Assembly (NCBI GenBank): GCA_045598325.1
Contig: JAZLLT010000105.1
Span: 39,520 to 103,519 of the forward strand
Length of the DNA: 64,000 nt
Source of the DNA: RUG14130 sp045598325
GTDB lineage: Bacteria; Bacillota; Clostridia; Christensenellales; Aristaeellaceae
Reading direction: 5' to 3'
Below, one piece after another: positions 45,322 to 53,776 of this stretch (within the stretch, counting starts at the first letter, position 1; every line of letters starts with the position of its first letter). Under the pieces are notes generated by a model, which searched no databases, was not told where the DNA came from, and was given only the letters and a program-made list of their open reading frames with translations. The translations under genes were made by a program, and so were the position numbers.

Positions 45322-46647
45322 TTACTTCAGGAACAGTTCGATGACCGGCACGACCACATTGGGCTTGACGGGCGGCAGATTGATGACCAGCAGGTCTTCG
45401 GATACCGTGGCGCCTTCGGAGAAGTGGTCCACCCTGCCCTCGGTGAAGAGCAGTTCGCTGCCGTCATGGAGGAATTGGGCGTAGTCCACCTTGCCCGCGA
45501 AGCCCTTGAGCTGCAGATGGGCATAGGGATAGGCGAACAGGAACACATACAGGCGCTTGCCGTCCTCGCTCTGCGTGAAGCGCACATCCGCAGGCTCTTT
45601 TCCGTGGAATTCGGGTTCCGCCATGGTGCAGCCGTAGATGGAACGGGAGTTGTACTTCATCCAGTCCTCATAGACCTTGAGGGCATTTACCGCGCGCTCG
45701 TCAAAATATCCGCGGGAAGTGGGGCCCACATTCATCAGCAGGTTGCCGCCGCAGGACACGGTATTGACCAGCATGCGGATGAGCATTTCGGGGGATTTCC
45801 AGGTGGATTCGTCCCGGTAATAGCCCCAGGATCCGGAGAAGGTCTGGCAGGCTTCCCAGGTCACCAGTTCGCCCGTCTCCTTGTGGCGGATCCACTCGAT
45901 AGGCTGATACTGTTCGGGCGTCCACAGATCCTGTTCCAACTGGGTGCGGTTGTCGATGATGATGCCGGGCTGCAGTTGGCGCGCCATGGCGATGAGTTTT
46001 TCCGCTTCCCAGTCGTCCTTGCCCTTGCCCTTCATCCAGGTACCGGCATAGGGGCCGTCCTTGACCGTGTCATAGGAGAAGTCGAACCAGAGCACATCGA
46101 TCTTGCCGTAGTTGGTCAGGAGTTCCCTCACCTGATTGCGCATATACTCCGCGTACACATGCATGTCGCGGCCTTCGTTCTGCTGCAGGGCATCCTTGTC
46201 GTCCCTGCGGGGATGGAGATGGTCGATGGGGAAAGACGGATGATGCCAGTCGATGAGGCTGTAATAGAAGCCGATCTTCAGGCCTTCGGCGCGGAACGCG
46301 TCCACATATTCCCGCACGAGGTCGCGGCCCGCGGGGGTGTTGGTGCACTTATAGTCGGTGTATGCGCTGTCGAACATGCAGAAGCCTTCGTGATGCTTGG
46401 TGGTCAGCACCGCGTACTTCATGCCCGCCAGTTTCGCCTTGTGCGCCCACTCCTTGGGATCGTACAGGTCGGGATCGAAATACTTGAAGTATTTATCATA
46501 TTTTGCCTCGGGGATGCGCTCGCGGGTCTTGATCCATTCGTGGCGGGCGGGCATGGAATACAGTCCCCAATGGATGAACATGCCGAAACGGGAATAACGG
46601 AACCACTCGGTATCGCCGGGGGTCTTTTTGGTGACATAACTGGACAT
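45322..46647 (-). CDS. Alpha-L-fucosidase, GH29
   Basis: A 441-residue GH29 enzyme that removes alpha-linked fucose from glycans. WFRYSRFGMFIHWGLYS near residue 15, TTKHHEGFCMFDS near 82 and VLWFDFS near 185 are typical, with Asp189 the expected nucleophile. LMNVGPTSRGYFDERAVNAL supports the family. No signal peptide is seen, so it is likely cytoplasmic and acts on imported fucosyl-oligosaccharides. The ATG at 46647 follows AAGGAGG by six bases. Confidence 0.94.
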   Translation of the reverse strand: MSSYVTKKTPGDTEWFRYSRFGMFIHWGLYSMPARHEWIKTRERIPEAKYDKYFKYFDPDLYDPKEWAHKAKLAGMKYAVLTTKHHEGFCMFDSAYTDYKCTNTPAGRDLVREYVDAFRAEGLKIGFYYSLIDWHHPSFPIDHLHPRRDDKDALQQNEGRDMHVYAEYMRNQVRELLTNYGKIDVLWFDFSYDTVKDGPYAGTWMKGKGKDDWEAEKLIAMARQLQPGIIIDNRTQLEQDLWTPEQYQPIEWIRHKETGELVTWEACQTFSGSWGYYRDESTWKSPEMLIRMLVNTVSCGGNLLMNVGPTSRGYFDERAVNALKVYEDWMKYNSRSIYGCTMAEPEFHGKEPADVRFTQSEDGKRLYVFLFAYPYAHLQLKGFAGKVDYAQFLHDGSELLFTEGRVDHFSEGATVSEDLLVINLPPVKPNVVVPVIELFLK

Positions 46648-46671
46648 AAGCAGCCTCCTTTTTTTGTTTCC

Positions 46672-46700
46672 ATTATACTCCATCAAGGTGAATTATGCAA
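46672..46700 (-). promoter_or_regulatory. Promoter of the fucosidase gene
   Basis: TTGCAT (46700-46695) and TATAAT (46677-46672) are spaced by 17 bases on the minus strand. Its -35 box directly abuts that of the divergent glgB promoter. Confidence 0.82.
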
Positions 46701-46729
46701 TTGATTTTTCGATAGAAATCAGGTATAAT
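46701..46729 (+). promoter_or_regulatory. Promoter of glgB
   Basis: TTGATT (46701-46706) and TATAAT (46724-46729) are spaced by 17 bases, 35 bases before the glgB ATG. Confidence 0.85.
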
Positions 46730-46764
46730 GAAACGGAAAGAAACAAATCCGCAAGGAGTGCTTT

Positions 46765-48768
46765 ATGAGAAAATCGCCCGACCTCAAAATCATACGCCTC
46801 GATCCGGGCCTCAAACCCTACGCATCCGACATCGCCCTGCGCATGGAGAACGCCGCGAAGGTTAGGAAAACCCTGCTTGGCAAGAGTGCCGATCTTTCCT
46901 CCTTCGCCAACGGATACCTGTATTACGGCATCCACCGCTGCGAGGAAGGCTGGATCTACCGCGAATGGGCACCCGGCGCGGATGAAATGCACCTGACAGG
47001 CGACTTCAATCATTGGTCGCGCACCTCCCACCCCATGAAAAAGATCAATGAGGGCGGCGTATGGGAGATCGTGCTCAAGGGCAAAGACGCCTTGAAGCAC
47101 GGACAGCATGTGAAGGTATGCGTCACGAAAAACGGCGAGACCTTCGACCGCATCCCCCTCTATATCCGCCGCGTGGTGCAGGACGGTCCGTCCTACGGCT
47201 ACAACGGCGTCATTTGGGAGCCCGAAACACCCTTCAAGTGGACGGACGGCGGCTACGGCAAGGTCAGCAACCCCCACCCCATCATCTATGAAGCGCACAT
47301 CGGCATGGCGCAGGAAAAAGAGGGCGTGGGCACCTATGACGAGTTTACGGAAAACATCCTCCCCCGCATCAAAAAGTCGGGCTACAATACGGTGCAGTTG
47401 ATGGCGGTGATGGAGCATCCCTACTACGCCTCCTTCGGCTATCAGGTGACCAACTTCTTCGCTCCCTCCTCCCGCTACGGCGAGCCCGAGGGGCTCAAGC
47501 GCCTCATCAACACCGCCCACGAGATGGGCTTGTTCGTGCTGCTGGACATCGTCCATTCCCACGCCTCCGGCAACGCTCTGGAAGGTATCGCTCTGTTTGA
47601 CGGCACGGACACCCAGTTCTTCCACCCCGGCGAGCGCGGACATCATTCCGCCTGGGGCACGCGGGTTTTCAATTACGAAAAACACGAAGTGCTGCATTTC
47701 CTTTTGTCCAACATCAAGTACTGGATGGAGGAATACCACTTCGACGGTTTCCGATTTGACGGCGTGACATCCATGCTCTATCTCGATCACGGTCTCGGCT
47801 CCGCGTTCACGGACTACAAAAAGTACTTCTCTCTGAATACGGACACCGGGGCGGTCACCTATCTCCAACTGGCAACGGAACTCATCCACACCGTGAATCC
47901 CCGTGCCATCGCCATCGCCGAGGACATGAGCGGCATGCCCGGTATGTGCCTGCCCCTGCGTTTCGGCGGCATCGGCTTTGACTACCGTCTCGCCATGGGC
48001 GTGCCGGATTACTGGATCAAGACCATCAAGGACGGCAGTTGGAACATGTTCGAGATGTGGCATGAACTGACCACCCGCCGTCCGGATGAAAAGGTCATCG
48101 GCTACGCCGAGAGCCACGATCAGGCATTGGTGGGCGACAAGACCATCATCTTCCGTCTGGCGGACGCGGAGATGTACACGCACATGGACAACGCCTTCCA
48201 CACACATTCCATCGACCGTGCGGTAGCGCTTTCCAAGATGATCCGCTTCATCACCCTCATTCTGGGTTCGGACGGCTACCTCAATTTCATGGGCAACGAG
48301 TTCGGCCATCCCGAATGGATCGACTTCCCCCGCGAAGGCAACGGCTACTCCCACAAGTACGCCCGCAGGCAGTGGAGCCTGTGCGACAACGGCTATCTGA
48401 AATACGGCCGCCTCGCCCGCTTCGACTGCGACATGCTGCTGTTCGCCCGCAAACATTCCGTGCTTTCCAAGAAGGACACGCGCAACCTCTGGATGGATGT
48501 GGAAAACCGCCTGATGGCGTTCGAAAAAGGCGGGCTCGTATACCTGTTCTCCTTCGACGAATACGCAAAGCACACCATGTACGTACCGGTGAACGAGGGC
48601 GAAGGGCAAAGCTACCGGCTCCTGTTCACGGGCACGAAGGAGATTTACGCCGAGGCGAACAAGTACGATCCCGCCGCGGTCTGCACCACGTGCAAACACA
48701 AGGACGGAACGACGGGGTTTGAGTTCGAGCTGCTGCCGCTGTCGTTCGCGGTGCTGGAAAAGGTGTAA
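46765..48768 (+). CDS. glgB: 1,4-alpha-glucan branching enzyme (GH13)
   Basis: A 667-residue enzyme that forms alpha-1,6 branches in glycogen. An N-terminal CBM48-like domain (YREWAPGADEMHLTGDFNHW near residue 70) precedes the GH13 barrel with VLLDIVHSHAS, DGFRFDGVTSM (nucleophile Asp), AIAEDMSG (acid/base Glu) and YAESHDQAL. The sequence resembles eukaryote-type branching enzymes more than E. coli GlgB, a feature known from some Bacteroidota and Clostridia. It has its own promoter; no other glg genes are in the window. Confidence 0.95.
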   Translation: MRKSPDLKIIRLDPGLKPYASDIALRMENAAKVRKTLLGKSADLSSFANGYLYYGIHRCEEGWIYREWAPGADEMHLTGDFNHWSRTSHPMKKINEGGVWEIVLKGKDALKHGQHVKVCVTKNGETFDRIPLYIRRVVQDGPSYGYNGVIWEPETPFKWTDGGYGKVSNPHPIIYEAHIGMAQEKEGVGTYDEFTENILPRIKKSGYNTVQLMAVMEHPYYASFGYQVTNFFAPSSRYGEPEGLKRLINTAHEMGLFVLLDIVHSHASGNALEGIALFDGTDTQFFHPGERGHHSAWGTRVFNYEKHEVLHFLLSNIKYWMEEYHFDGFRFDGVTSMLYLDHGLGSAFTDYKKYFSLNTDTGAVTYLQLATELIHTVNPRAIAIAEDMSGMPGMCLPLRFGGIGFDYRLAMGVPDYWIKTIKDGSWNMFEMWHELTTRRPDEKVIGYAESHDQALVGDKTIIFRLADAEMYTHMDNAFHTHSIDRAVALSKMIRFITLILGSDGYLNFMGNEFGHPEWIDFPREGNGYSHKYARRQWSLCDNGYLKYGRLARFDCDMLLFARKHSVLSKKDTRNLWMDVENRLMAFEKGGLVYLFSFDEYAKHTMYVPVNEGEGQSYRLLFTGTKEIYAEANKYDPAAVCTTCKHKDGTTGFEFELLPLSFAVLEKV

Positions 48769-48871
48769 GCGAAAGGAGAAGTGCTCCAAAGCACGATAAT
48801 GCCGAAATACAATAAATAGGAAACTCAAATCTGACTGGAATAATCAACCAATATAGTTCCTTATGTTTATA

Positions 48872-48920
48872 AAAAATGAGTCTACGAGTTAAGCTTATGC
48901 GAGCTCGTGGACTCATTTTT
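48872..48920. terminator. Long hairpin between glgB and the DUF4236 gene
   Basis: Two 17-base arms, 48872-48888 and 48904-48920, pair with one G-T wobble around a 15-base loop. A and T runs at the stem base allow termination in both directions. It marks the left edge of the AT-rich island. Confidence 0.7.
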
Positions 48921-48965
48921 CAAAATAGCGACCAGAAAAAGGGGGCCAATAGGATAAATTGACCT

Positions 48966-50291
48966 TTATTCTGCGTTTGAGTCAAATGGAACAATTGTTT
49001 TGAAAAGTTGTGTTGATGTCATTTTGCAACGGTTTTCAAACTGTAAGCAGAAATCTAATGGATTGGCTTCCTGTAACCTTGAATTTTCAAATACTGAACG
49101 TGAAAACTTAATCGAGTATATATAATCATCATTCATACTGCCTGCCGTATCCCGCCGCTGTGTATAGCCCGATAGGAGTATGGACTCTATAGCAGGACTC
49201 ACATTGAACACATTTGCGCTAACAAAAATCGCTAATCCAAAGACAAGGATTGCGTATTCCTGTCTCAAAACAGTTTGATTCTGCTTTTTCTCTTTAATGT
49301 TGCCGTTTGCAAGTTGCGTATATTCTGTATCAGGAATGTCCTCAATTTCCGGAAGATCCATGTCAATTAAAACCGAACCATTATCCGCGTTGTAAACATA
49401 GCAAATATCTATCTCAACTGGAAGTGTACACCCAGTAAACCACTCGTCAATTGCTGCTTCAACAAATTCAGGAACACCCTTAATTAATTTTTCTAATGCC
49501 TCACGTGTCTCTTGATACTGTCGGCGAAATTCTGCATTAGCTTGTTCGGCGGTACGCTCTTCATTTGCTTCAAATTCCTCTTTTGCCGCCTGCCACGCCG
49601 ATTCCAATTGTTGTATTCGTTTGGGAAGATGCTCAGAAACATAGTCTTCATGTAATTTCTTCACCTTCCAAAATGCATGTGTTTTTACATTATTCTCCGC
49701 TTCAATCCGTAATGCCTTTTCTACTTCAACATAATCAGGCTTAGGTTCTGAAAACAAACGCATCTCATAGTGTTGCTGTTCAAGATTATCATATTCATCA
49801 GACCATTCCATTCTCGTCATAACCTTCGGAGAAAGGCGGTGAAGGTTCAAAAAATTCTGCATATTTTCGCGTTGTTCTGCAATTATCTGCATATTCTTTT
49901 TTATTCTTTCACCATCAAGTCGTTCAATTTGTTCCTTAATCTGCGGAATTGCCTTTAGCTTACGTATTATGGCGGGATCGGTTATTAAGCAATCATTTGA
50001 ATCAACAAACACCGGCTTACCTTCAGAATCCAATGATAAAGCTACTCTTGAAGGTAATTCTACCCTACCTGCAATATGTGCTTTTGAATTCATAGCGTTC
50101 CTTGAAGAACCATTTATTTGTTCGCGCCATGATATTCCTGTTCCGGGGATTCCATAAGTTACCATTGTACCACGTTTCCCGAAATTCACAGAATGCCCAG
50201 TGCCCCCTAAGGACAAACTTGGGCCCGATTTTGAGAAGTTTACCTTAACGCCTTTACATATTTTGATTGACTTATGAAAACGTAACGCCAT
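48966..50291 (-). CDS. DUF4236 domain-containing protein, AT-rich
   Basis: A 441-residue protein. The first 55 residues are a DUF4236 domain (FHKSIKICKGVKVNFSKSG, then GKRGTMVTYGIPGTGISW). A long central helical or coiled-coil region (about 100-260) follows, and the rest has no known domain. Function is unknown; DUF4236 is often found at the N-terminus of varied accessory proteins. Codons are much richer in A and T than in all neighbours, which points to recent transfer. GAGGAGG lies seven bases before the ATG. Confidence 0.82.
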   Translation of the reverse strand: MALRFHKSIKICKGVKVNFSKSGPSLSLGGTGHSVNFGKRGTMVTYGIPGTGISWREQINGSSRNAMNSKAHIAGRVELPSRVALSLDSEGKPVFVDSNDCLITDPAIIRKLKAIPQIKEQIERLDGERIKKNMQIIAEQRENMQNFLNLHRLSPKVMTRMEWSDEYDNLEQQHYEMRLFSEPKPDYVEVEKALRIEAENNVKTHAFWKVKKLHEDYVSEHLPKRIQQLESAWQAAKEEFEANEERTAEQANAEFRRQYQETREALEKLIKGVPEFVEAAIDEWFTGCTLPVEIDICYVYNADNGSVLIDMDLPEIEDIPDTEYTQLANGNIKEKKQNQTVLRQEYAILVFGLAIFVSANVFNVSPAIESILLSGYTQRRDTAGSMNDDYIYSIKFSRSVFENSRLQEANPLDFCLQFENRCKMTSTQLFKTIVPFDSNAE

Positions 50292-50358
50292 TGAAATTCC
50301 TCCTCATAAAATGTAATCGGCTATGATAAGCTAATCATATACACCGTAAAAAGTCATC

Positions 50359-51120
50359 TCACTCTTCCCCGTAGATCCTTTTGTATTCCTCCGTGGGAGT
50401 GCCGTCCCTGTTCTGCAGGATGAGCGGCGGCATCCACATGAACTGGGAGCCTCCGTCCTTCACCGCGTCCATGAGGATCAGCTTCGGCGCGTGGTCGACC
50501 GTGCCGTGCACGGTGCGGATGCGCTTCGGGGCGAGATGGTTCTGCTCCATCGCGCCGATCAGCTCCGCCGCCCGCGCGGAAGGGAAGATGACGCTCATCC
50601 GCCCGCCGCTTTTCAAAACCTTATTGGCGGACAGACAGATCTCTCCAATGGTGATCGAGCCGTCGATGCGGGAGGCGCGCTTGTTTTCGTCCTCCGGCAG
50701 AAGCGAAGCTTCGCTCTTGAAGTAGGGCGGATTGCAGACCACCGCGTCCACGGAATTCGTTCCCAGCAGCGCGAGAGCATCGCGGATATCGCCTTCATGC
50801 ACGGTGACGCGGCCGGATAGCCCGTTCATTTGAACGCTCCGCTTCGCCATGTCCGCCATGTCGCTCTGGATCTCGATGGCGTCCACGCGAATGTCCGGGT
50901 GCCGCCCGGTGAGCAGCAGGGAGATGATGCCCGTGCCCGCGCCGAAATCCGCGACGCGGTATCCTTTCCGGATCAGTATAAAATCGGAAAGCAGTACGGC
51001 GTCCGTACCGTAACGGAAGCCGTGCTGCTTTTGCAGGATGCGCATGCCGCCCCTGCCGAGGTCTTCTATGGTCTCACCGTCAAGCGGGAGAGATGTAATT
51101 GATGTATCCGGCAAATTCAT
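50359..51120 (-). CDS. trmN6: tRNA1(Val) adenine-37 N6-methyltransferase type enzyme
   Basis: A 253-residue class I methyltransferase of the YfiC/TrmN6 group. KQHGFRYGTDAVLLSDF near residue 31 is the group hallmark, VADFGAGTGIISLLL near 56 is the SAM site, and VVCNPPYFK near 127 is the adenine N6 NPPY motif. The start is uncertain: the ATG at 51120 overlaps the upstream gene by 41 bases and lacks a clear ribosome site, so a TTG a few codons later could be used. It is last in the operon with the wall protein and the nucleotidyltransferase. Confidence 0.88.
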   Translation of the reverse strand: MNLPDTSITSLPLDGETIEDLGRGGMRILQKQHGFRYGTDAVLLSDFILIRKGYRVADFGAGTGIISLLLTGRHPDIRVDAIEIQSDMADMAKRSVQMNGLSGRVTVHEGDIRDALALLGTNSVDAVVCNPPYFKSEASLLPEDENKRASRIDGSITIGEICLSANKVLKSGGRMSVIFPSARAAELIGAMEQNHLAPKRIRTVHGTVDHAPKLILMDAVKDGGSQFMWMPPLILQNRDGTPTEEYKRIYGEE

Positions 51121-52759
51121 ATCGCTGTAAAAGAGTTTCGACGGTGTCCGTTTTCACGGTGCCGTCTTCGGGGATGACATAGACCGCCAGTCCGTTTTCG
51201 ATGACCACCGCGGTGTACAGGCTCTCGCCCGCGCGGAAGAACATCTGTCCGCCGGGGATGACGGCTTCCGCGTCCATGGTGAACGCTTCCTCCGCCGCGG
51301 CGTTTTCCATCTGCAGGCTCACGGTAGGCGCCAGTTCGAACTCTGCGCAACTGAAGCAATAGTAGACCAGTCCGCCAACACCGAAACTGCCCGGGCCCAC
51401 TTTGCCCGCTTCATAGGGCTTGCCCACGCACTGCTGCGCCGTTTCCAACAGCACCGCATAGCGGCGCGCGTAGCCTTCCGTTTCGCTGATTTCGTTGTAG
51501 ATCTGCTCGGCGCGGATGTAACTCATGGCGGAGGAGCCGTTGAGCAGAGCGCGCATTTCGTTATCCGCCACATTGCCGTCCGTCAGTCCGTTGGCTTTGC
51601 GGAAAAACCGCACCGCATCGGAGACTGTCTCATCGTATTCGTAACCGGGCAGCACATCGTAGCCCAGCACGAACAGGCGGTTGGTGAGCAGATACACCGC
51701 GTAGCCCGTATCGCCGGGCAGCAGTGTGCAGTTCAGGCAGCGGGTGTTGAACTCGTCCATCGTGGGCGCTTCCGGATCCGTGAGGGTGCCGCGGGTGATG
51801 CTGTCCGCTTTGCCGGTCGGCTCGATGCCGCAGGCTTCCTGAAACAGTTTGAGTGCCTTTTCCGTCTTGTCGTCATACTGATCGTCCGCCGTCTGCAGAT
51901 AACCGAGGGCAACCAGACGGTTCTCGATCTCGCTGACCAGATAACCGCTGTCACCGCTGCCCAGCACGAGGGCGGCTTCCTTTGCTTCGGACGCCGCTTT
52001 GTCCGTGTAGGCGCCACTGCTGATGGTGGCAAACAGCAGGATGTCCCACCTGCCCGTCTCCTCCAGCCCGTTCCGCTGCTGGAACTTAATGACCGCTTCC
52101 TGGGTCTTTCTGCCAAACACGCCCGTGCACTCGCCGGTAAAGAAGCCGGAATCCTTGAGGAAAATCTGCAGTTGCTTGACCAGAATACCGTCCGAGCCGT
52201 AGGAAAGTTCGGTGAGGGCTTCAAATCCCGCCGCGGGGATAGCCAGCGTGCTTGCCATCAGGGAAACGGTGTCCGCGTCCGCCTGACCCGTGATGGTCAG
52301 GCCGTTGACCGCCTGAAACAGGGCGACTGCGCGCATGGTGCCGTCTTTGTAGTCGCCGTCCGCCTCGCCCGCCAGATACCCCAGATTGATCAGGTATTCC
52401 TGCAGGCTTTTGACTTTCTTGCCGTTATCGCCCTTTTTGAGGGAGACTTCCACGCGGGTGATGTTGCCCGCCGTTTTCAGAAACGCTTCTTTTGAAACCG
52501 CCTCTTCCGAGAACAGCCGTTCCAGAGTGGCGGGATCCGCGGAGCCCGTCACGGGGATGCGGTTGGCACGCTGAAAGTTGCTGATGGCAATGATCGTCGC
52601 TTCATCCGTTTCGCCGCTCGGCTCATACGGGTAAAAGCCAAGCGCGCCCAGACGGATCTGGGCGTTCTTGAGGCTGTCCGCGGGCGTTTCCGCCTGCCCC
52701 GCAAAGGAGGCAAGCATCACCGCGATGAGCACGAGGGCGATGAAACGAATGAATCTCAT
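51080..52759 (-). CDS. Secreted five-repeat peptidoglycan-binding protein with an inactivated NlpC/P60 domain
   Basis: A 559-residue exported protein. A signal peptide (residues 1-23, ending near FAGQA) is followed by about five PG_binding_1-like repeats between residues 28 and 400. Each has a pattern such as LGALGFYPYEPSGETDE or LINLGYLAGEADGDYKDGT. The C-terminus (about 430-559) looks like an NlpC/P60 endopeptidase domain with GKPYEAGKVGPGSFGVGGLVYY, but the usual DCSG is GVGG, so catalytic Cys is Val461, and no catalytic His segment is seen. It is probably a wall-binding pseudoenzyme. Its start overlaps the end of the nucleotidyltransferase gene (ATGA). Confidence 0.82.
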   Translation of the reverse strand: MRFIRFIALVLIAVMLASFAGQAETPADSLKNAQIRLGALGFYPYEPSGETDEATIIAISNFQRANRIPVTGSADPATLERLFSEEAVSKEAFLKTAGNITRVEVSLKKGDNGKKVKSLQEYLINLGYLAGEADGDYKDGTMRAVALFQAVNGLTITGQADADTVSLMASTLAIPAAGFEALTELSYGSDGILVKQLQIFLKDSGFFTGECTGVFGRKTQEAVIKFQQRNGLEETGRWDILLFATISSGAYTDKAASEAKEAALVLGSGDSGYLVSEIENRLVALGYLQTADDQYDDKTEKALKLFQEACGIEPTGKADSITRGTLTDPEAPTMDEFNTRCLNCTLLPGDTGYAVYLLTNRLFVLGYDVLPGYEYDETVSDAVRFFRKANGLTDGNVADNEMRALLNGSSAMSYIRAEQIYNEISETEGYARRYAVLLETAQQCVGKPYEAGKVGPGSFGVGGLVYYCFSCAEFELAPTVSLQMENAAAEEAFTMDAEAVIPGGQMFFRAGESLYTAVVIENGLAVYVIPEDGTVKTDTVETLLQRYEFAGYINYISPA

Positions 52760-53658
52760 TTCTTAATGATGTCGGAATAAAGGTCTTTGTCGTAGGCGCC
52801 TTCCGCGTAGAGTTTGGCAAACGCTTCGCGGGCGGTGATCTTGTCTTCCTGATAGGTGATGCCGAACCACATATCCTCACTGCGCATCACGGTGACAGAG
52901 GTGCCCTTCTTGACAAGACCGTCCACGATGTCCGGCAGCAGGTATTCGTCCTTCATGGGGTTTTTCATATTTGCGAGGAACTCCGGGAAACCGGTTTTGA
53001 GCACATCCACAAAGGACGCGGGCAGGCACCAGAAGTTCATGGAAACCAGAGAGTCCATGGGGATGGAAACGCCGTGGGCTTCCGCTCCGCCGTTCACCTT
53101 CATGATGTCGTGGGTCTCGTCGACGCCGGTCAGATTGCCGTTTTCATCCAGATGGCAGATGCCGCGAGTAACGCCGCCGTTGTCGGACAGGGTGTTTTTG
53201 AGGATATAGCCCACCATGCCGTAGCTGCCTTTTTTGAGGAACTCGGCGGCCTGATAGAAGCAGTCTTTTCCGTAATAGTCGTCCGCGTTGATGACCGCGA
53301 AAGGCTCGGTGATGACATCCTTGCAGCACAGCACGGCGTGTCCGGTGCCGTAGGGCTTGGTGCGTCCGTTGCGGATCTCATCCGGGACATCGGTCAGTTC
53401 CTGCCAGGCATAGGCGACTTCCACGCCGAGTTCGGCGCACTGCTTTTCGATGCGCTCGCCGATGACCTCCATGAACTCCTCTTCGATCTGCTTGCGGATG
53501 ATGAAAACGAGTTTATTGAAGCCCGCCTTGATGGCGTCATGGATGGAATAGTCGATGATGATTTTGGTCCTGTCGGGGTCTACCTTGCAAAGCTGCTTGA
53601 TGCCCTCACCGAAACGGGTACCGAGTCCGGCTGCCAGGATAACGAGCGTGGTCTTCAT
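52756..53658 (-). CDS. Sugar-1-phosphate nucleotidyltransferase family protein
   Basis: A 300-residue NTP-transferase. The activator motif is LAAGLGTRFGEGIKQL at residues 8-23, and PFAVINADDYYG near residue 118 holds the metal-binding Asp. MDSLVSMNFWCLP is another typical segment. It resembles UDP-glucose or related pyrophosphorylases, but the sugar and nucleotide are not decided. GGGGAGG lies before the ATG. It begins the operon with the wall protein and trmN6. Confidence 0.87.
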   Translation of the reverse strand: MKTTLVILAAGLGTRFGEGIKQLCKVDPDRTKIIIDYSIHDAIKAGFNKLVFIIRKQIEEEFMEVIGERIEKQCAELGVEVAYAWQELTDVPDEIRNGRTKPYGTGHAVLCCKDVITEPFAVINADDYYGKDCFYQAAEFLKKGSYGMVGYILKNTLSDNGGVTRGICHLDENGNLTGVDETHDIMKVNGGAEAHGVSIPMDSLVSMNFWCLPASFVDVLKTGFPEFLANMKNPMKDEYLLPDIVDGLVKKGTSVTVMRSEDMWFGITYQEDKITAREAFAKLYAEGAYDKDLYSDIIKK

Positions 53659-53697
53659 ATAAATACCTCCCCACGAAAGTCATATTTTTGTATGATA

Positions 53698-53726
53698 ATT
53701 TTAGCACCAAATGACGGGAAAGTCAA
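53698..53726 (-). promoter_or_regulatory. Promoter of the nucleotidyltransferase operon
   Basis: TTGACT (53726-53721) and TAAAAT (53703-53698) are spaced by 17 bases on the minus strand with TGC before the -10 box, 39 bases before the ATG. Confidence 0.75.
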
Positions 53727-53776
53727 CCAAGCAAAAGTTATGAGTTGGTGACGGAATGTGCACCAACTCATGCATG

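Noticed and set aside
46693..48828. Open frame of about 711 codons opposite glgB
   Set aside because: glgB has full GH13 motifs, a promoter and a ribosome site; the opposite frame has none of these.
48966..50291. DUF4236 gene as a proven defence system
   Set aside because: Only atypical composition and an unknown C-terminal region support this; no nuclease, ATPase or neighbouring defence gene is visible.
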